Source of the DNA: Candidatus Altimarinota bacterium
GTDB taxonomy: Bacteria > Patescibacteriota > Gracilibacteria > BD1-5 > UBA6164
DNA: 32,845 nucleotides
Direction: 5' to 3'
Assembly (NCBI GenBank): GCA_028719245.1
Contig: JAQUKG010000007.1
Coordinates: 1-32,845 of the forward strand
Below are positions 1 to 10,869 of this stretch, piece by piece; within the stretch, counting starts at the first letter, position 1; every line of letters begins with the position of its first letter. Below the pieces are notes generated by a model. That model searched no databases, had not been told where the DNA came from, and saw only the letters and a list, made by a program, of their open reading frames with translations. Position numbers and translations under genes: made by a program.

Positions 1-1
1 T

Positions 2-226
2 GATCATGTAGTAAAACTTATACCAATCTTTGAGATGAATACTTATATTGCTTTATTTCGACAAACTATAATAAATTTAGAGAAATTTAGATATAGTTAT
101 TGAAGAAAATTTAATCAAGAAAGAATTAAAAAAACTAAAATCAAACTTCCTTTTAAAAACTGAGAAATAGATTTTATATTTATGGAAGAATTTATAAAAA
201 GTTTACCTTATAGTGAAAGTTTATAG
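2..226 (+). CDS. C-terminal fragment of a restriction-modification protein (methylase or specificity subunit), 5' end outside window
   Basis: This is the last 74 codons of a gene entering from the left edge; it ends with TAG at 224-226. The tail contains YSYGRKFNQERI, a KIKLP motif, GEIDFIFMEEFI and a final SLPYS. This resembles the end of N6-adenine DNA methylase/restriction fusion proteins and type I-like specificity domains, where the tyrosine-glycine-arginine block and the KIKLP...FMxxFIKSLPYS pattern recur. Two in-frame TGA codons sit at glycine positions (YGR and NGE). One CGA codon, otherwise almost absent in this window, lies at 59-61. The catalytic part is not visible, so methylase, endonuclease fusion and specificity subunit cannot be told apart. 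The histidine kinase gene follows 35 bases downstream on the same strand. Confidence 0.6.
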
Positions 227-261
227 ATGATTTGAAGATATAAATAAATTTTAGATTTATC

Positions 262-1554
262 ATGAAGACAAAACTTTGAATTAAAACAAGAATATTTATA
301 ACCTTTTGAGTATTTATTGTTATAACAATAAATATTTTTTCGTATTTACTTTATACTTTAGTAAGTCAAAAATTTATTGAAAATATTACTCAAAATATAG
401 ATTTGGAATATCAAACTATTACAAATTTTATAGATTTGCAAAAAGATAATATTTTTGTGCTTTCAGATTATGAAATAAAAAATATTAATTCTTTATGATT
501 TTTCTTTTATTTATGAAATAATGATAATGATTTAAAACAAAAATATAAATTAGGACTTAATTATTATGACAATAATAAAAATATAATTTTTAGATGAGAT
601 TATAAATGATATAATGTCATTATTTGAAAAAACATTGATGATCTATCAAAAATCCAAGCTCAATTTGTGCAAATAGTATTTTTACTCAATTTATTTTTAA
701 TCGTAATTATATTTATAATAACATATTTTTTAACAAGTAGTTTATTAAAACCTCTTTGAAAAATCTCAGAATTTATAAAAAATTATGATTTAGATAAACA
801 ACAAACCCTTATAAAAAATGAATATTGAAATACAGAAATCTGAAATTATATTTCTTCAACAAATGCATTTATATCAAAAATAAAAGATATTTTTAACTCA
901 CAAAAAGATTTTATTCAAGATGTTAGTCATGAATTAAAAACACCTTTAATGCAAATTGATTCTAGCATTGAAATAATAGAAAATAAAATAAATGATGAAA
1001 AAATATTATCAAAACTTGAAAATATTAAATCATCAGTAAGAAATATAAATTCAATAATTTCAAATCTTTCTTTTTTACTTAGATGAGAAGAAAAAATAAC
1101 TAAAAAAGAAACAATAGATTTTAAAAAATATTTTGAAAATAAATTAAGAGAATATGAAGTTTTATCTTCTAAAAAAAATATTAAAATAAATTTAATATTA
1201 CAAAATGACTTAATTATAGAAAGTAATGTTTATTATATTGATAGGCTTTTTGATAATATAATTTCAAATGCAATTTATTATAATAACTGAAATAACGAAA
1301 TAAAAATAATTATTTCAACTAAATCTATAAAAATTATTGATGAGTGAATTTGAATAAATAGTCAAAATATAAAAAAAATATTTAATAGATTTTATAGAGA
1401 TGATAAGTCTGTTATATATTCAAAAAATTGAAGCTGATTATGACTTTCAATAGTAAAAAAAATAACAAATATGTTTGGTTGGAAAATAAATCTTTCATCT
1501 CAAGAGTGAGTATGAACGGAGTTTGAAATAATGTTTTCACAAAAAGAAATATAA
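262..1554 (+). CDS. Membrane-bound sensor histidine kinase
   Basis: A 430-residue HisKA/HATPase kinase that would autophosphorylate on histidine and pass the phosphate to a response regulator. A first membrane helix lies at about residues 9-30 and a second at about 130-160, so about 100 residues of sensor face outward. The H-box reads SHELKTP with the phospho-acceptor His at residue 223. The N-box (DNIISNAIYYNN), G1 box (DEGIGI), F-like segment (NRFYRDD) and G2 box (GSGLGLSIVKKI) follow in order. Several glycines of the G boxes are TGA codons, which is strong evidence for table 25. Start: the ATG at 262; no upstream ATG stays open and no Shine-Dalgarno is present. No response regulator gene is found in the window, so the partner is unknown. 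The signal sensed is unknown. Confidence 0.9.
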
Positions 1555-1599
1555 ATACATATTAGCTATAAAATTTTTAAGCTTTTTTGGCTTTTTTAT

Positions 1600-1626
1600 T
1601 TGACAAGGAGAAAATTATTTTATAAT
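1600..1626 (+). promoter_or_regulatory. Promoter for the VirD4/VirB4-like ATPase gene
   Basis: A perfect TTGACA (1600-1605) and a perfect TATAAT (1621-1626) are separated by 15 bases, shorter than the usual 17. Transcription would begin near 1633, giving a leader of about 23 bases with no Shine-Dalgarno before the ATG at 1656. An AGGAG lies inside the spacer, too far upstream to help translation. Confidence 0.55.
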
Positions 1627-1655
1627 AAATACTATATTATTTTATTTCAAACAAA

Positions 1656-3902
1656 ATGAAAAGTTATCTATTAAAAGTTTATCATTCATTTAGTTCGTGA
1701 AGAAAATTATTTGAAGAATTTTTGGAAGACATATGAAAAACTTTAGAACATAAAAGAATGATTTTCTGATTAAATTATAAATCATGAGAATTTTTTTATA
1801 GTTTAAATATTGATGAAAAAAATCTTTCACCTTTTGAAGCTCAATTTTATAGTTATTTTAATAATTTTCAAATAGATATAGATAATAAAAATTACCTAGA
1901 TTATGATAGAGAAAAAACAATAGTTTGAGAATTATTTTTAAAAAATAAATATTTTTTCCCTTTTAAACTTGATATAACTGATAGCACTGATTTTATTTCT
2001 TGACTTTACAGATGATTTGAAAATTTAAATGTAGCAACAGATAAAGTTTGATTTTTTGTTGATATTACACCTATAAAAGTAGAAAGTGTTATGTTTTACA
2101 TTAAATCAAAGTGGAAATTCTTTTTATTTAAAATAAAATTAAAACTTCAATTTTTTAAATATATTTTTAACTATAAAGTTCAAAAAGATTGGAAAGAAGA
2201 ATGATATAAATATTACAAATGAAAAATAGAGAATGAACTTTTCAAAACGAAAATATTCATAGTAATTCAATCAACTTCAAAAGAAACTGCATTATCAAAA
2301 CTTTCTTGAATTGCATCAAAGTTTCTCGTTTTTAAAAATTATCCTTTAAATCAATTTGATATAGAAATTAATAATAATTTCAGTGTTACTAATCTATTGG
2401 AGTGAAAATACTGAACTGCTTTAAATTTATCAAGCCTTGAAATATCAAATTTATTTTGTTTTCCAAAAGACCCAAAAGATGAAACTGGTCTTTTAAAAGT
2501 AACTTCAAAAAAATTAGCTTTACCAATTTGAATACCAACTTTTGATTATGAAAGGCAAAACAATTGAGAATTAATTCCAAAAAATATTCCTGATGATATA
2601 AATATTATTTGAGTTTCTGATTATAGATCAATTACAGTTCCAATTTGAATTTATGATGAAGATAGATTAAGACATATTTATGTGATTTGAAAAACTTGAG
2701 TTTGAAAATCAAAATTTCTTATAAGTAATATTATAAATGATATTAGACAATGAAGATGAGTTGCTATTATTGATCCACACTGAGATTTAATAGAAGAAGC
2801 AATTGCTCATATCCCTAAAGAAAGAGCTGAAGATGTAATAATTTTTGATCCTACTGATGAAAAATATCCATTTTGTATAAATCCTTTAGATGTAGCAAAA
2901 GATGAATCAAAACAAATTTTAGCAAAATGATTTATTGATATTTTCAAAAAATTCTTTTGAGCAAATTGGAATCCAAAACTTGAGCATGTTTTAAGAATGA
3001 TATTTTTAGCACTTTTAGATAAAAAAGGCTCAACACTTTTTGATATAATTAGAGCTTTAACTGACAAAGATTTTAGATATGAAATGATTGAAGCTGTAGA
3101 AGATGATGTAGTTAGAAATTTCTGGACAAATGAATTTGCTGGATGGTCTCAACAATTTAATACAGAAGCTATAATGCCAATATTGAACAAAGTTTGACAA
3201 ATATTATCTATAGAAGTTTTAAGAAATATTTTCGCTTCAAAAGAAAATAAACTTGATTTTAGAAAAGTAATGGACGAAAAAAAGATTTTGTTTATAAAAC
3301 TTCCAAAATGAAAACTTCAAGAAGAAATTATGTGATTTCTCGGGGCTATGTTTGTAACAAAGATTTATCAAGCAGCAATGAGTAGACAATCAATAGAAAA
3401 AGATAAAAGAACTCCATTTTTTTTATATGTTGATGAGTTTCAAAACTTTGCAACAGATACTTTTTGAGAAATATTATCTGAAGCTAGAAAATATTGATTA
3501 TGACTAGCTGTTGCACATCAATTTATAAAACAAATTCCTGATAATCTAACAAGAGCATTATTTTGAAATGTTTGAACTTTAATAAGTTTTAGAATTTCAA
3601 GTGAAGATAGTTTGTATATGAAACAACATTTTGAGCCATATTTAGATGCTTATGATTTAGCAAATTTAAATCAAAGAGCATTTTATTGTAAAACTATGGT
3701 AAAATGACAAGTAAAAGACCCATTTTCTCTTAAGGCTTTGTATATTCCCGATGCTAAATTAGATAGAGATTTCTTACAAAAACTTTATGAATTATCAAGA
3801 AGTAAATATTCAAGAAGTTTGCTTGAAGCTAAGAAAAATTTAGAAACAGAACATAAAGATGTAATGAAAAAACTTGAAGATTTTTGAGAACCATTAATTT
3901 AA
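1656..3902 (+). CDS. Type IV secretion/conjugation-type ATPase (VirD4/VirB4-like, TraG/TraM class)
   Basis: A 748-residue P-loop ATPase. Residues 1 to about 320 form a large N-terminal region with a hydrophobic, basic stretch near residue 160, possibly membrane-associated. The Walker A motif GKTGVGKS is at 345-352 (all three glycines are TGA) and is followed by AIIDPHGDL, typical of type IV secretion coupling ATPases. Walker B is at LYVDEFQNF (Asp593-Glu594), followed by SEARKYGLGLAVAHQF, the helicase-like segment of TraG/TrwB/VirD4 proteins. It would pump DNA or protein through a membrane channel, or power pilus or DNA uptake. No relaxase, VirB channel gene or mating-pair gene lies nearby, so a conjugation role is not shown. 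Such solitary ATPases are common in CPR genomes. The C-terminus is charged and helical. It ends one base before the stop of the convergent gmk gene. Confidence 0.82.
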
Positions 3903-3903
3903 T

Positions 3904-4479
3904 TTATTTATTTAAAATGATTTTTAATACTTCTTCCAAAACTTCTTTTTCAGATTTTGTTGCATCAATTATATAATTACATAAAACTTTTGCTTTTTGT
4001 TCTTCTATAATAGAACTATTAATTCTTTTTTCTAATTCTTCATTACTCATAAAAACTCATCTTTTTTTAATTCTTTCTTTTAAAACATTTTGTGTAATAT
4101 TTAAAAAAATAGTTGAATATTTATCATCAAATTCTGGTTTATTTTTTCTTAATTCTTCCAATCAATTTATATCTAATTCTTTTATAACTATTTTTCCTAA
4201 ATTAATTCAATTTTCTATTACATCTATAAATTTCGTTCCATAATATTCACTATTATGAACCAAGGCATATTCTAAAAATTCTCAATTTTGAACTCAAGCA
4301 AAAAAATTTTCTTTTGAAACAAAATAAGAATCAACTCAATCAACCTCATTTTCTCTTTTAAGTCTAGTTCTATACGAAAGAGGAATATGAATATTTGGTA
4401 AATTTAAATTTCTAATATTTGAAATTAAAGTTCATTTTCAGCTACCAGAAACTCACATTATAAAGTAAATATGTCCCAT
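3904..4479 (-). CDS. gmk: Guanylate kinase
   Basis: A 191-residue enzyme converting GMP plus ATP to GDP plus ADP, of normal length for the family. The P-loop GVSGSGKGT lies at about residues 9-17, next to the start. The GMP-binding segment follows as SYRTRLKRENEVDGVDSYF, corresponding to the family's S-x-R-x-x-R-x-G-E-x-x-G-x-x-Y-x-F. A lid/adenine region with LKERIKKRG follows. I chose the ATG at 4479 (MGHIYF) because it gives the usual short strand before the P-loop; an in-frame ATG seven codons later would leave almost nothing before it. It lies 16 bases downstream of trpS, so the two are probably co-transcribed from the trpS promoter. Its stop is separated by one base from that of the convergent ATPase gene. 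Confidence 0.9.
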
Positions 4480-4495
4480 AAAGAAAAATTAGAAT

Positions 4496-5464
4496 TTAAA
4501 GTCAAACAATATTTTTTATATTTTTATATTTTTCTAAAACTATTTTGTTTGCAATTTCATTTCATTCTTGTAGTTTTTTTTCAATTACTTTAAAATCATT
4601 TTCAAAAGAATTATATTTTTCTCTAGCAATTTTAAAATATTTTAAAATTAAGTCTAATAATTCTAGTTTTGCATGTCAATAACCATATCATCAAGCTAAA
4701 TATTTCTGTCTAATTTCTTGTTGTTTATCTTGATTTGCAAATAATTTTATTAAAGAAAATACATTACAATTATCAGGGTTTTTTACAGCTTCTAAAGGTA
4801 AATCATCAGTTTTTATTGACATAATTTTTTTCTTTAAAACTTTTTCATCTTCAAAAACTCAAATAAAATTATTATAACTTTTACTCATTTTTCTTCAATC
4901 AGTTCCAATTATTAATCATAAATCTTCATTTATTAAATCTGATGGTAATTTAAAAAAATCTGTTTTGTAAGTATTATTGAAATTTTCTGCTATATCGCGA
5001 GTAAACTCTATGTGTTGCTTTTGATCTTTTCAGACAGGAACTAAATCTATATCAAAATTTATTATATCAGCTGCCATTAAAATTGGGTAATTAAAAACAG
5101 CCATATTTATGTCAGAGTTTTTTGTTTGACTATCCTTAAAAGCATGAGCTCTTAACATTAAACTATATGGAGTTACACTTGTTAAAATCCACATAATATC
5201 AGTATGTCTTTGAAGATATGATTGTTCAAAAACTACTATATTCGGATTATCTCAAAGTAAAGAAAAATATTCTTTTAAAACATTTCTTTTATTTGCTTTT
5301 AAAGTTTCTTTATCGTGAACTGAAGTTAAAGAATGTAAATCTGCTAACATTAAAAAAGTTTGATTTCAAACTGAAATATCAATTATTGGTTTTACAGCTC
5401 AAAAATAATTTCAAATATGTATTCAATTTCCTGTTGGTTTTACTCAAGTTAATATCCTTTTCAT
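4496..5464 (-). CDS. trpS: Tryptophanyl-tRNA synthetase
   Basis: A 322-residue class Ic synthetase that charges tRNA-Trp, of normal length. The N-terminus reads GVKPTGNGIHIGNYFGAVKP, the family's PTG...HIGN ATP-binding signature at residues 10-19. Further on are VGKDQKQHIEFTRDIA (tryptophan and adenylate pocket) and the second class I loop KMSKS within TDGRKMSKSYNN. In-frame TGA codons fall on conserved glycines such as the G of VGKDQ. It is first in a minus-strand pair with gmk. The enzyme matters here because tryptophan codon use may itself be altered in this lineage (see the CGG/CGA finding). No T-box or other leader element is seen; the leader is only about 18 bases. Confidence 0.95.
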
Positions 5465-5488
5465 AAATTTATTTTAATAAATATTTTC

Positions 5489-5518
5489 ATTATAATAATA
5501 AAAATATTTAAAAATCAA
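5489..5518 (-). promoter_or_regulatory. Promoter for trpS-gmk
   Basis: On the minus strand TTGATT (5513-5518) and TATAAT (5489-5494) are separated by 18 bases, 25 bases upstream of the trpS ATG. The leader would be short and A/T-only. Confidence 0.5.
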
Positions 5519-5565
5519 AAAAGTTTTAATATTAGATAAATAATTTCAATAAAAACATAAATTAT

Positions 5566-5593
5566 TTGAAAAACAAATTTATTTTTATATTAT
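5566..5593 (+). promoter_or_regulatory. Promoter for rlmE
   Basis: TTGAAA (5566-5571) and TATTAT (5588-5593) have a 16-base spacer, 28 bases before the rlmE ATG. Together with the trpS promoter this accounts for the 157-base divergent gap 5465-5621; nothing else stands out there. Confidence 0.4.
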
Positions 5594-5621
5594 CAAACAT
5601 ATTAATTTAAACAGATTTAAA

Positions 5622-6302
5622 ATGGCAAAAATAAATAGAATTGAAAACAGACAAACTTGACCAATGAAAATATGATTTCATAGAAAAAAGAAAGTTCAAA
5701 GATGAAATTTTGTAGTGCAAGATGAATATTTTCAAAAAGCAAAAAAAGCTTGATATAGAGCAAGAAGTATTTATAAACTTTTAGAAATACAACAAAGATT
5801 TGGTTTAATAAAACCAGATTTTAGTGTAATAGATATTTGAGCCGCTCCTTGAAGTTTTTTACAGGCTATTAGAAATATTGTTTCAAAAGATAATTTAATA
5901 GTTTGAGTTGATTTAAAAGAAATAATTCCACTTAATTATCCGAATGTAAAAACTATTGTTTGTGATATATTTGACTATGAAAAATTAACCAATGAATTAA
6001 ATAAAATACTCCCTGAAAATCATATATTTGATATAATTACAAGTGATATTGCTCCAAATACAACTTGAGTTTTTGATGTTGATCAATATGCTTCAGTTGA
6101 ACTAAATATAGCAATTTGTGAATTTAGTGATAAATTTTTAAAAAAATGATGAGATATGATTTTGAAAGTTTTTGTTGGAGAAGATTTTAATGATTTAGTA
6201 ATGCAAGTAAAAAAAAGATTTTTAAATATGAAAACCTATAAACCAATGGCTTGTAGAGATAGTTCTCATGAAGAATATATAATTTGTTTAAGTAAAAAAT
6301 AA
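5622..6302 (+). CDS. rlmE: 23S rRNA (uridine-2'-O-)-methyltransferase, FtsJ/RrmJ family
   Basis: A 226-residue SAM-dependent methyltransferase of the RrmJ/FtsJ family, which in E. coli methylates the 2'-OH of U2552 in the ribosomal A-loop. The N-terminus is a basic RNA-binding tail (FHRKKKVQRG). The family block RARSIYKLLEI is followed by DFSVIDIGAAPGSF, the SAM-binding motif I. The catalytic K-D-K-E tetrad can be placed at Lys52, Asp142 (TSDIAPN), Lys182 (ILKVF) and Glu217 (SSHEEY). Motif I glycines are TGA-encoded. It has its own promoter and is divergent from trpS. It ends one base from the stop of the convergent transporter gene. Confidence 0.9.
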
Positions 6303-6303
6303 T

Positions 6304-7188
6304 TTAAACCTTGCAATAATCTTTATTACTATCATCAAAAGGATCAAGGTGAATTGAAATTATTGAATTTGGAATTATTTTTATAATTTCAAATTCAATT
6401 TTATCTCAAACTGTATGTGCATCAAGTAATTTTATATCTTTATTAAAAACTAAATGAAAATCAATAAAAACATCATCTCAAGATTTTCTAGTTTTTAGAA
6501 AATGGTATCAAGTAATTCTATTATCAGCAATTGAAATAATTTTAATAATTTTTTTAATAAGTTCATCATCTATTTTTCTGTCCATTAACATATGAAATCA
6601 TTCCAAAATTATACTTTTACTTGAAAATAATATATAAAATCAAATCATAATTGATATAACCGCATCAAGTATTTCAAATCAAGTAATTTTTATAAGTATT
6701 AAAGAAAAGATTATTCCTAAGTTTGTCCGTAAATCCGTTTTATAATGAAGCATATCAGCTCTTATAGTTAGATTATTATTTTCTTTTGCAACATTAGAAA
6801 GGTAATAAACCAAAAATCAAGTAATAATAACAGAAACTATCATCATATAAATTGAAATATTAACTTTCTCTATTCATTTTTGTGACAAAATTTTTTCAAT
6901 TGAAAAATATATCAAAGCAACTCAAGAAAATCAAACTATTAATCATTCCAAAACTGCTCAAATTCATTGAATTTTTCAATGTCAATAATTATAATATTCA
7001 TCTTGTTTAGTTCAACTTCTTTTAAAAATGTAAAGATTAAATAAAGAAACTCAAAAATCAAGTAATGAATCTAAAGCTGAAGATAAAACTGCCAAACTTC
7101 ATGTTAAAATTCAAGTAATAACTTTTATAATTACTAAAAATATTGCTGTAAAATTTGCTAAAATAATAGCTTTTTTAATTTTCTGCAT
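6304..7188 (-). CDS. Cation diffusion facilitator (FieF/CDF-type metal efflux transporter)
   Basis: A 294-residue inner-membrane metal/proton antiporter. Helix 2 carries SSALDSLLDFG, the D-x3-D half of the metal site. Helix 5 carries RADMLHYKTD, the H-x3-D half as in E. coli FieF. About six membrane helices fill residues 1-205. The cytoplasmic C-terminal domain contains DDVFIDFHLVF and DAHTVGDKIE, the typical His/Asp-rich dimerisation domain. The metal (Zn, Fe, Mn or Cd) cannot be assigned from sequence. The gene is divergent from the pilin cluster across a 180-base A/T-rich gap, in which I see only weak promoter-like motifs. It may end at 6304 or use the reverse side of the neighbouring gene as terminator. 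Confidence 0.9.
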
Positions 7189-7368
7189 AAGATTTTAATT
7201 AGAAAATATTTTTTTTAGTATAATTAATAATTTAAAAACACGAAAACTTTTTTAAAACTTATAACTTGATTTTTAAGTTTTTTTCGTTCTTTTAAAATTG
7301 ACTTTTATTATTAATAATATAAAATTCCCCGAGAAATAGATATTATTTTAAAATTTAATTATGTTAGT

Positions 7369-10300
7369 ATGAAAACTAAAAAAGCATTTACTTTAGTGGA
7401 ATTATTAGTAGTAATAACAATAATATGAATTATATCAACAATATGAATAATTAACTTTTTTTGATATGTTTGAGATGCTAATGATACAAAAAGAATAACT
7501 GATATTCAATCTATAAAAATAAGTTTAGATAATTATAAAAGAAACCATTCTCTATTATATCCAATAAATAATTCATGATCAGGAATAACTAATATAATGA
7601 CTTGAACTGAGATATTAGCTTATGAATCACAATTTGATGATAATTTAGCTTGACAAGTTTTATTAACAAAAACTCCTTTAGATCCTCAAACTAAATTACC
7701 ATATTTATATAGTGTTTCAAAAGATAGAACTTCTTACCAAATAACAGCAACTTTAGAAAATAAAAATAATTTAGTTTCTTATAGTCCTATTATATTAAAA
7801 ACTTATGCTTGAGATGATTCAGTTTTAGTAGCTTATGTGGAATGAAATTTTATTCCTCAAAATAAAAATATCCTACCTTGATTATTATATGCTGTAAATA
7901 CTTTGGTAACACCTAATTTTGATATATCAAATTCTGTAAATTTATCAAAAGTTATACTTAACTGACAATCATACAATTTAGCTTATGATATGAATTGAAT
8001 TACACAAGCTAATTGAACTAATTTATCAACTATATTAACAGATGTTCAGGTAGTTCAACAAGGTCAAAATACTCAAATAAGCAATAAAAATATAAGTTGT
8101 AGTTGAGTTTTAAATACTTCAAGAATATATTATAATTGAGAAAATGATATGTTAGCTTTAACTTGAACTACTCTAAATTCACAAATATGATGGAAATATA
8201 AAACTTGTGATGGAAATACATGAAATATGGTTCCAGCAGGAGATTTTTATTATAATTGTGCTAATATATGATTGTGAGCAGTTTTTGATAATACTTGCAA
8301 ATGGACTTGATGTTCTAGTTGATACACACAAAAAACTGATTGAAATCCATGATGTAAACTTAATTTATCAGCTCCTAGATTAGTTACTCCAGTAAATTGA
8401 GCTTCTAATTCTCCTATAAGTTGAGTATTTTCTTGGTATCCAGTTAGCTGAACAAATGTAAATTATAAATTATATTTAGGTAAAGCTTGAGAAACACTAA
8501 CTCAAACAGGTGGTTTAATTACTAATACAAGTTATAATTATAATAATTTAGCTTACTCAACAACTTATAATTGGTATATAGAAGCATGTGAGGGTACTAG
8601 TACTACATGTGTACAAAGTACAGTATATATATTTTCTACTATAAATGATTCAACAGTTGCCGTTATTAATGATCCTGCCGTAAAAAATTGTGAAAACTGA
8701 AGTGTAGTTTGTACAGCAAATGATGTAGTTATAAGTTATGTATGAACTTCTTGAACTCCTACTGATTGAAAAGATTGAGATTTTTGAGTTTCTACAAGGA
8801 TTACAGATAGTTTCTTTTGATGAGAAAAAATATTACAATACAAAATACAAAATAATTCTGATTGAAGAGCAAAATTTAAGGTATATTTATCAAAAGCTTG
8901 AGATACTTTAGCTGAAAGAAAACATGCAAACTCTTGATTTGATGATAGTGATCCATTAAGTGCTATAGATTTATGATGAGAAGCAATAGCTAATAATTTA
9001 ATATGGAAATATTGAAATTGATGTATATATAATTCTATTACTTGATGATATGAAGTTGTATGAAAAACTACTTGTTTTATAACTTTCAATGCTAGAGCTG
9101 ATAGTTCAATATCGGAAACTAGTAGTGTTGTATGAAAATTTAAAATTATAAATATTGATTCTCTATCAACTTGGACTTCTACAGCCTATACAACCGATAC
9201 AAATTTAAAACTTAAATCTAGCTGATTTAATTCACCTATTTTAACTCTTTCTAATATTTTACAATCTAAACAAGCAGCTGAACCGTCAAGTGATACTACA
9301 ACAGATAATTTTGGTTCTTCAACTATAACTAGTTCTTGAGCTAATACTTGATTTTGGAAAAGTTTAACTTATCGTATTACAAATTCTTCTACACAAAATT
9401 CTTTCTTTAAATTATGATTCTCTTGATTAAATACAACTTATGTTTGAGCATTGGGAAATAGTGAAAATTATTCTTTTTCATCTGTAGTTTTAGATAATTC
9501 AACTTGAAATGAAGATGATCCAAATACATTTTCTTGAAGTAAAACTCTTGACTTACAATCAAACTGAGTTTGAAATGTAATTTGGAAAAATAACAATTGT
9601 CAAAATACTCCAATCTGAACTAATATAGGTAAATGATTTATAGTCCCAAAAAATAGTAATTGTGATATAGTAGTTTACTATAGAGGTGATAAATTACAAC
9701 CATTTCATAATAAAAATATATTTAGTATTACATTATTAAATCAAACCATTGCTGACAAAACATACACTTATGACAAAACAATAAAAGCAAATTCAGTTTG
9801 ATGGTTGAATAATTGTATTTTTGATTGAAACAATAAATTTTCTTGAAGTTGTTATTTTGCTGATAATAATATAAAACAATTTACTTGTTCAGCAAAACCT
9901 AGCACTTCTGTTTGGAATAATGTATCATGATTTACTCAAACTCTTATTTCAGGAGTACGGAAACCTCTTGATAGTACCACAACCTATAATACAACTTCAG
10001 ATTACCAAAGTTGTAGATATAAATGTAACAATTGATATGGTTATTATAATTGAAATTGTATATTATCTCCTTCAACTTCTCCATGAAGTCCTTGTACTGC
10101 ACCTATTGTAACATATTTAACTGCTATTTGATGAAGTTATGCATTTTATAATTGATCTACTTCTTATACTCCTGCATATACTTGGAATTGAACTACTTGG
10201 ATTGCTCCAGCTACAACAATAAATAATCCAGTAGCAACACCAACTCAAAATACATGTGAACGGACAGCAACTTGTCCAAGTTGATATACTTGGAATTATG

Positions 10301-10845
10301 CTATAGGTAAATGTGAAAAAACTGTATTTAGTGAAAGTATTTATATTTGATCTGATGTTCATGGAATATGAGTAGCATGGTATAAATGTCCTACAAATAA
10401 TTATGTTACTTCTTTTTCAGCTACTCACTTTAATGGAAGTTCTTGGTATCAGAACTATAATTATTGAGTATGAATAAGTTCATATATATGAAATACTAGA
10501 AGTGCTTTAGTATGATCTAGTGCTTGTACAACTCAATATAATTATTATTATAATCCTGCATCATATAATCCAGCTGTTTTTAATAATACAAATATCTCAA
10601 TAGATGGTATGCAAATAGCCTGAGGTACATATGCAAATAATTGTTATACTGATTGGTGGTGATCTTTACGGTGATGAGAATTAATGACATCAGCATCTCC
10701 TTGATGAAAAAAATATTATTATTATAATACTTGGTGGCCTGGAATTAGTAGTGCAGATAATGTAACCTATCGGGTGGCATGATGAGCTCCTTCATGATAT
10801 AATCCTAGATGATGGACTATTACTATGAAATGTGCTTTAAAATAA
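7369..10845 (+). CDS. Giant type IV prepilin-like protein with Ig/Fn3-like and Cys-rich modules
   Basis: An 1158-residue protein starting with a classic prepilin leader: MKTKKA then FTLVELLVVITIIG, with Phe+1 and Glu+5, so a prepilin peptidase should cut after Ala6. An ordinary pilin head (about residues 25-150, with LDPQTKLPYLYS as in type IV pilins) is followed by a long extension. A fibronectin-III/Ig-like module at about 335-425 contains TPVNGASNSP and TYNWYIEACEG. Two diverged copies of a module of about 150 residues lie at about 445-595 and 630-790; both pair a hydrophobic LQYKIQNNS/LTYRITNSS strand with LIWK/VIWK, a cysteine and an FITFNAR/IVVYYRG strand. The region after 820 is Cys- and aromatic-rich (CNNGYGYYNGNC, CPSGYTWN). 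Normal pilins are 130-200 residues, so this looks like a pilus-tip or cell-surface adhesin. It heads the cluster to 13.5 kb. Three CGG codons, otherwise nearly absent, lie in its last third. Confidence 0.8.
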
Positions 10846-10869
10846 ATTTATTTTTTAATTTTTATATAT

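Noticed and set aside
2997-3197. Standard-code ORF inside the ATPase gene
   Set aside because: It is an in-frame piece of the ATPase bounded by a TGA that encodes glycine, not a separate gene.
7240-7288. A/T-rich inverted repeat in the divergent gap before the pilin cluster
   Set aside because: Arms are interrupted and nearly all A-T pairs; no gene ends there, so a terminator call is not supported.
8736-10362. Minus-strand ORFs within the giant prepilin region
   Set aside because: They overlap a full-length plus-strand gene with clear domain order; no family signatures on the minus strand.
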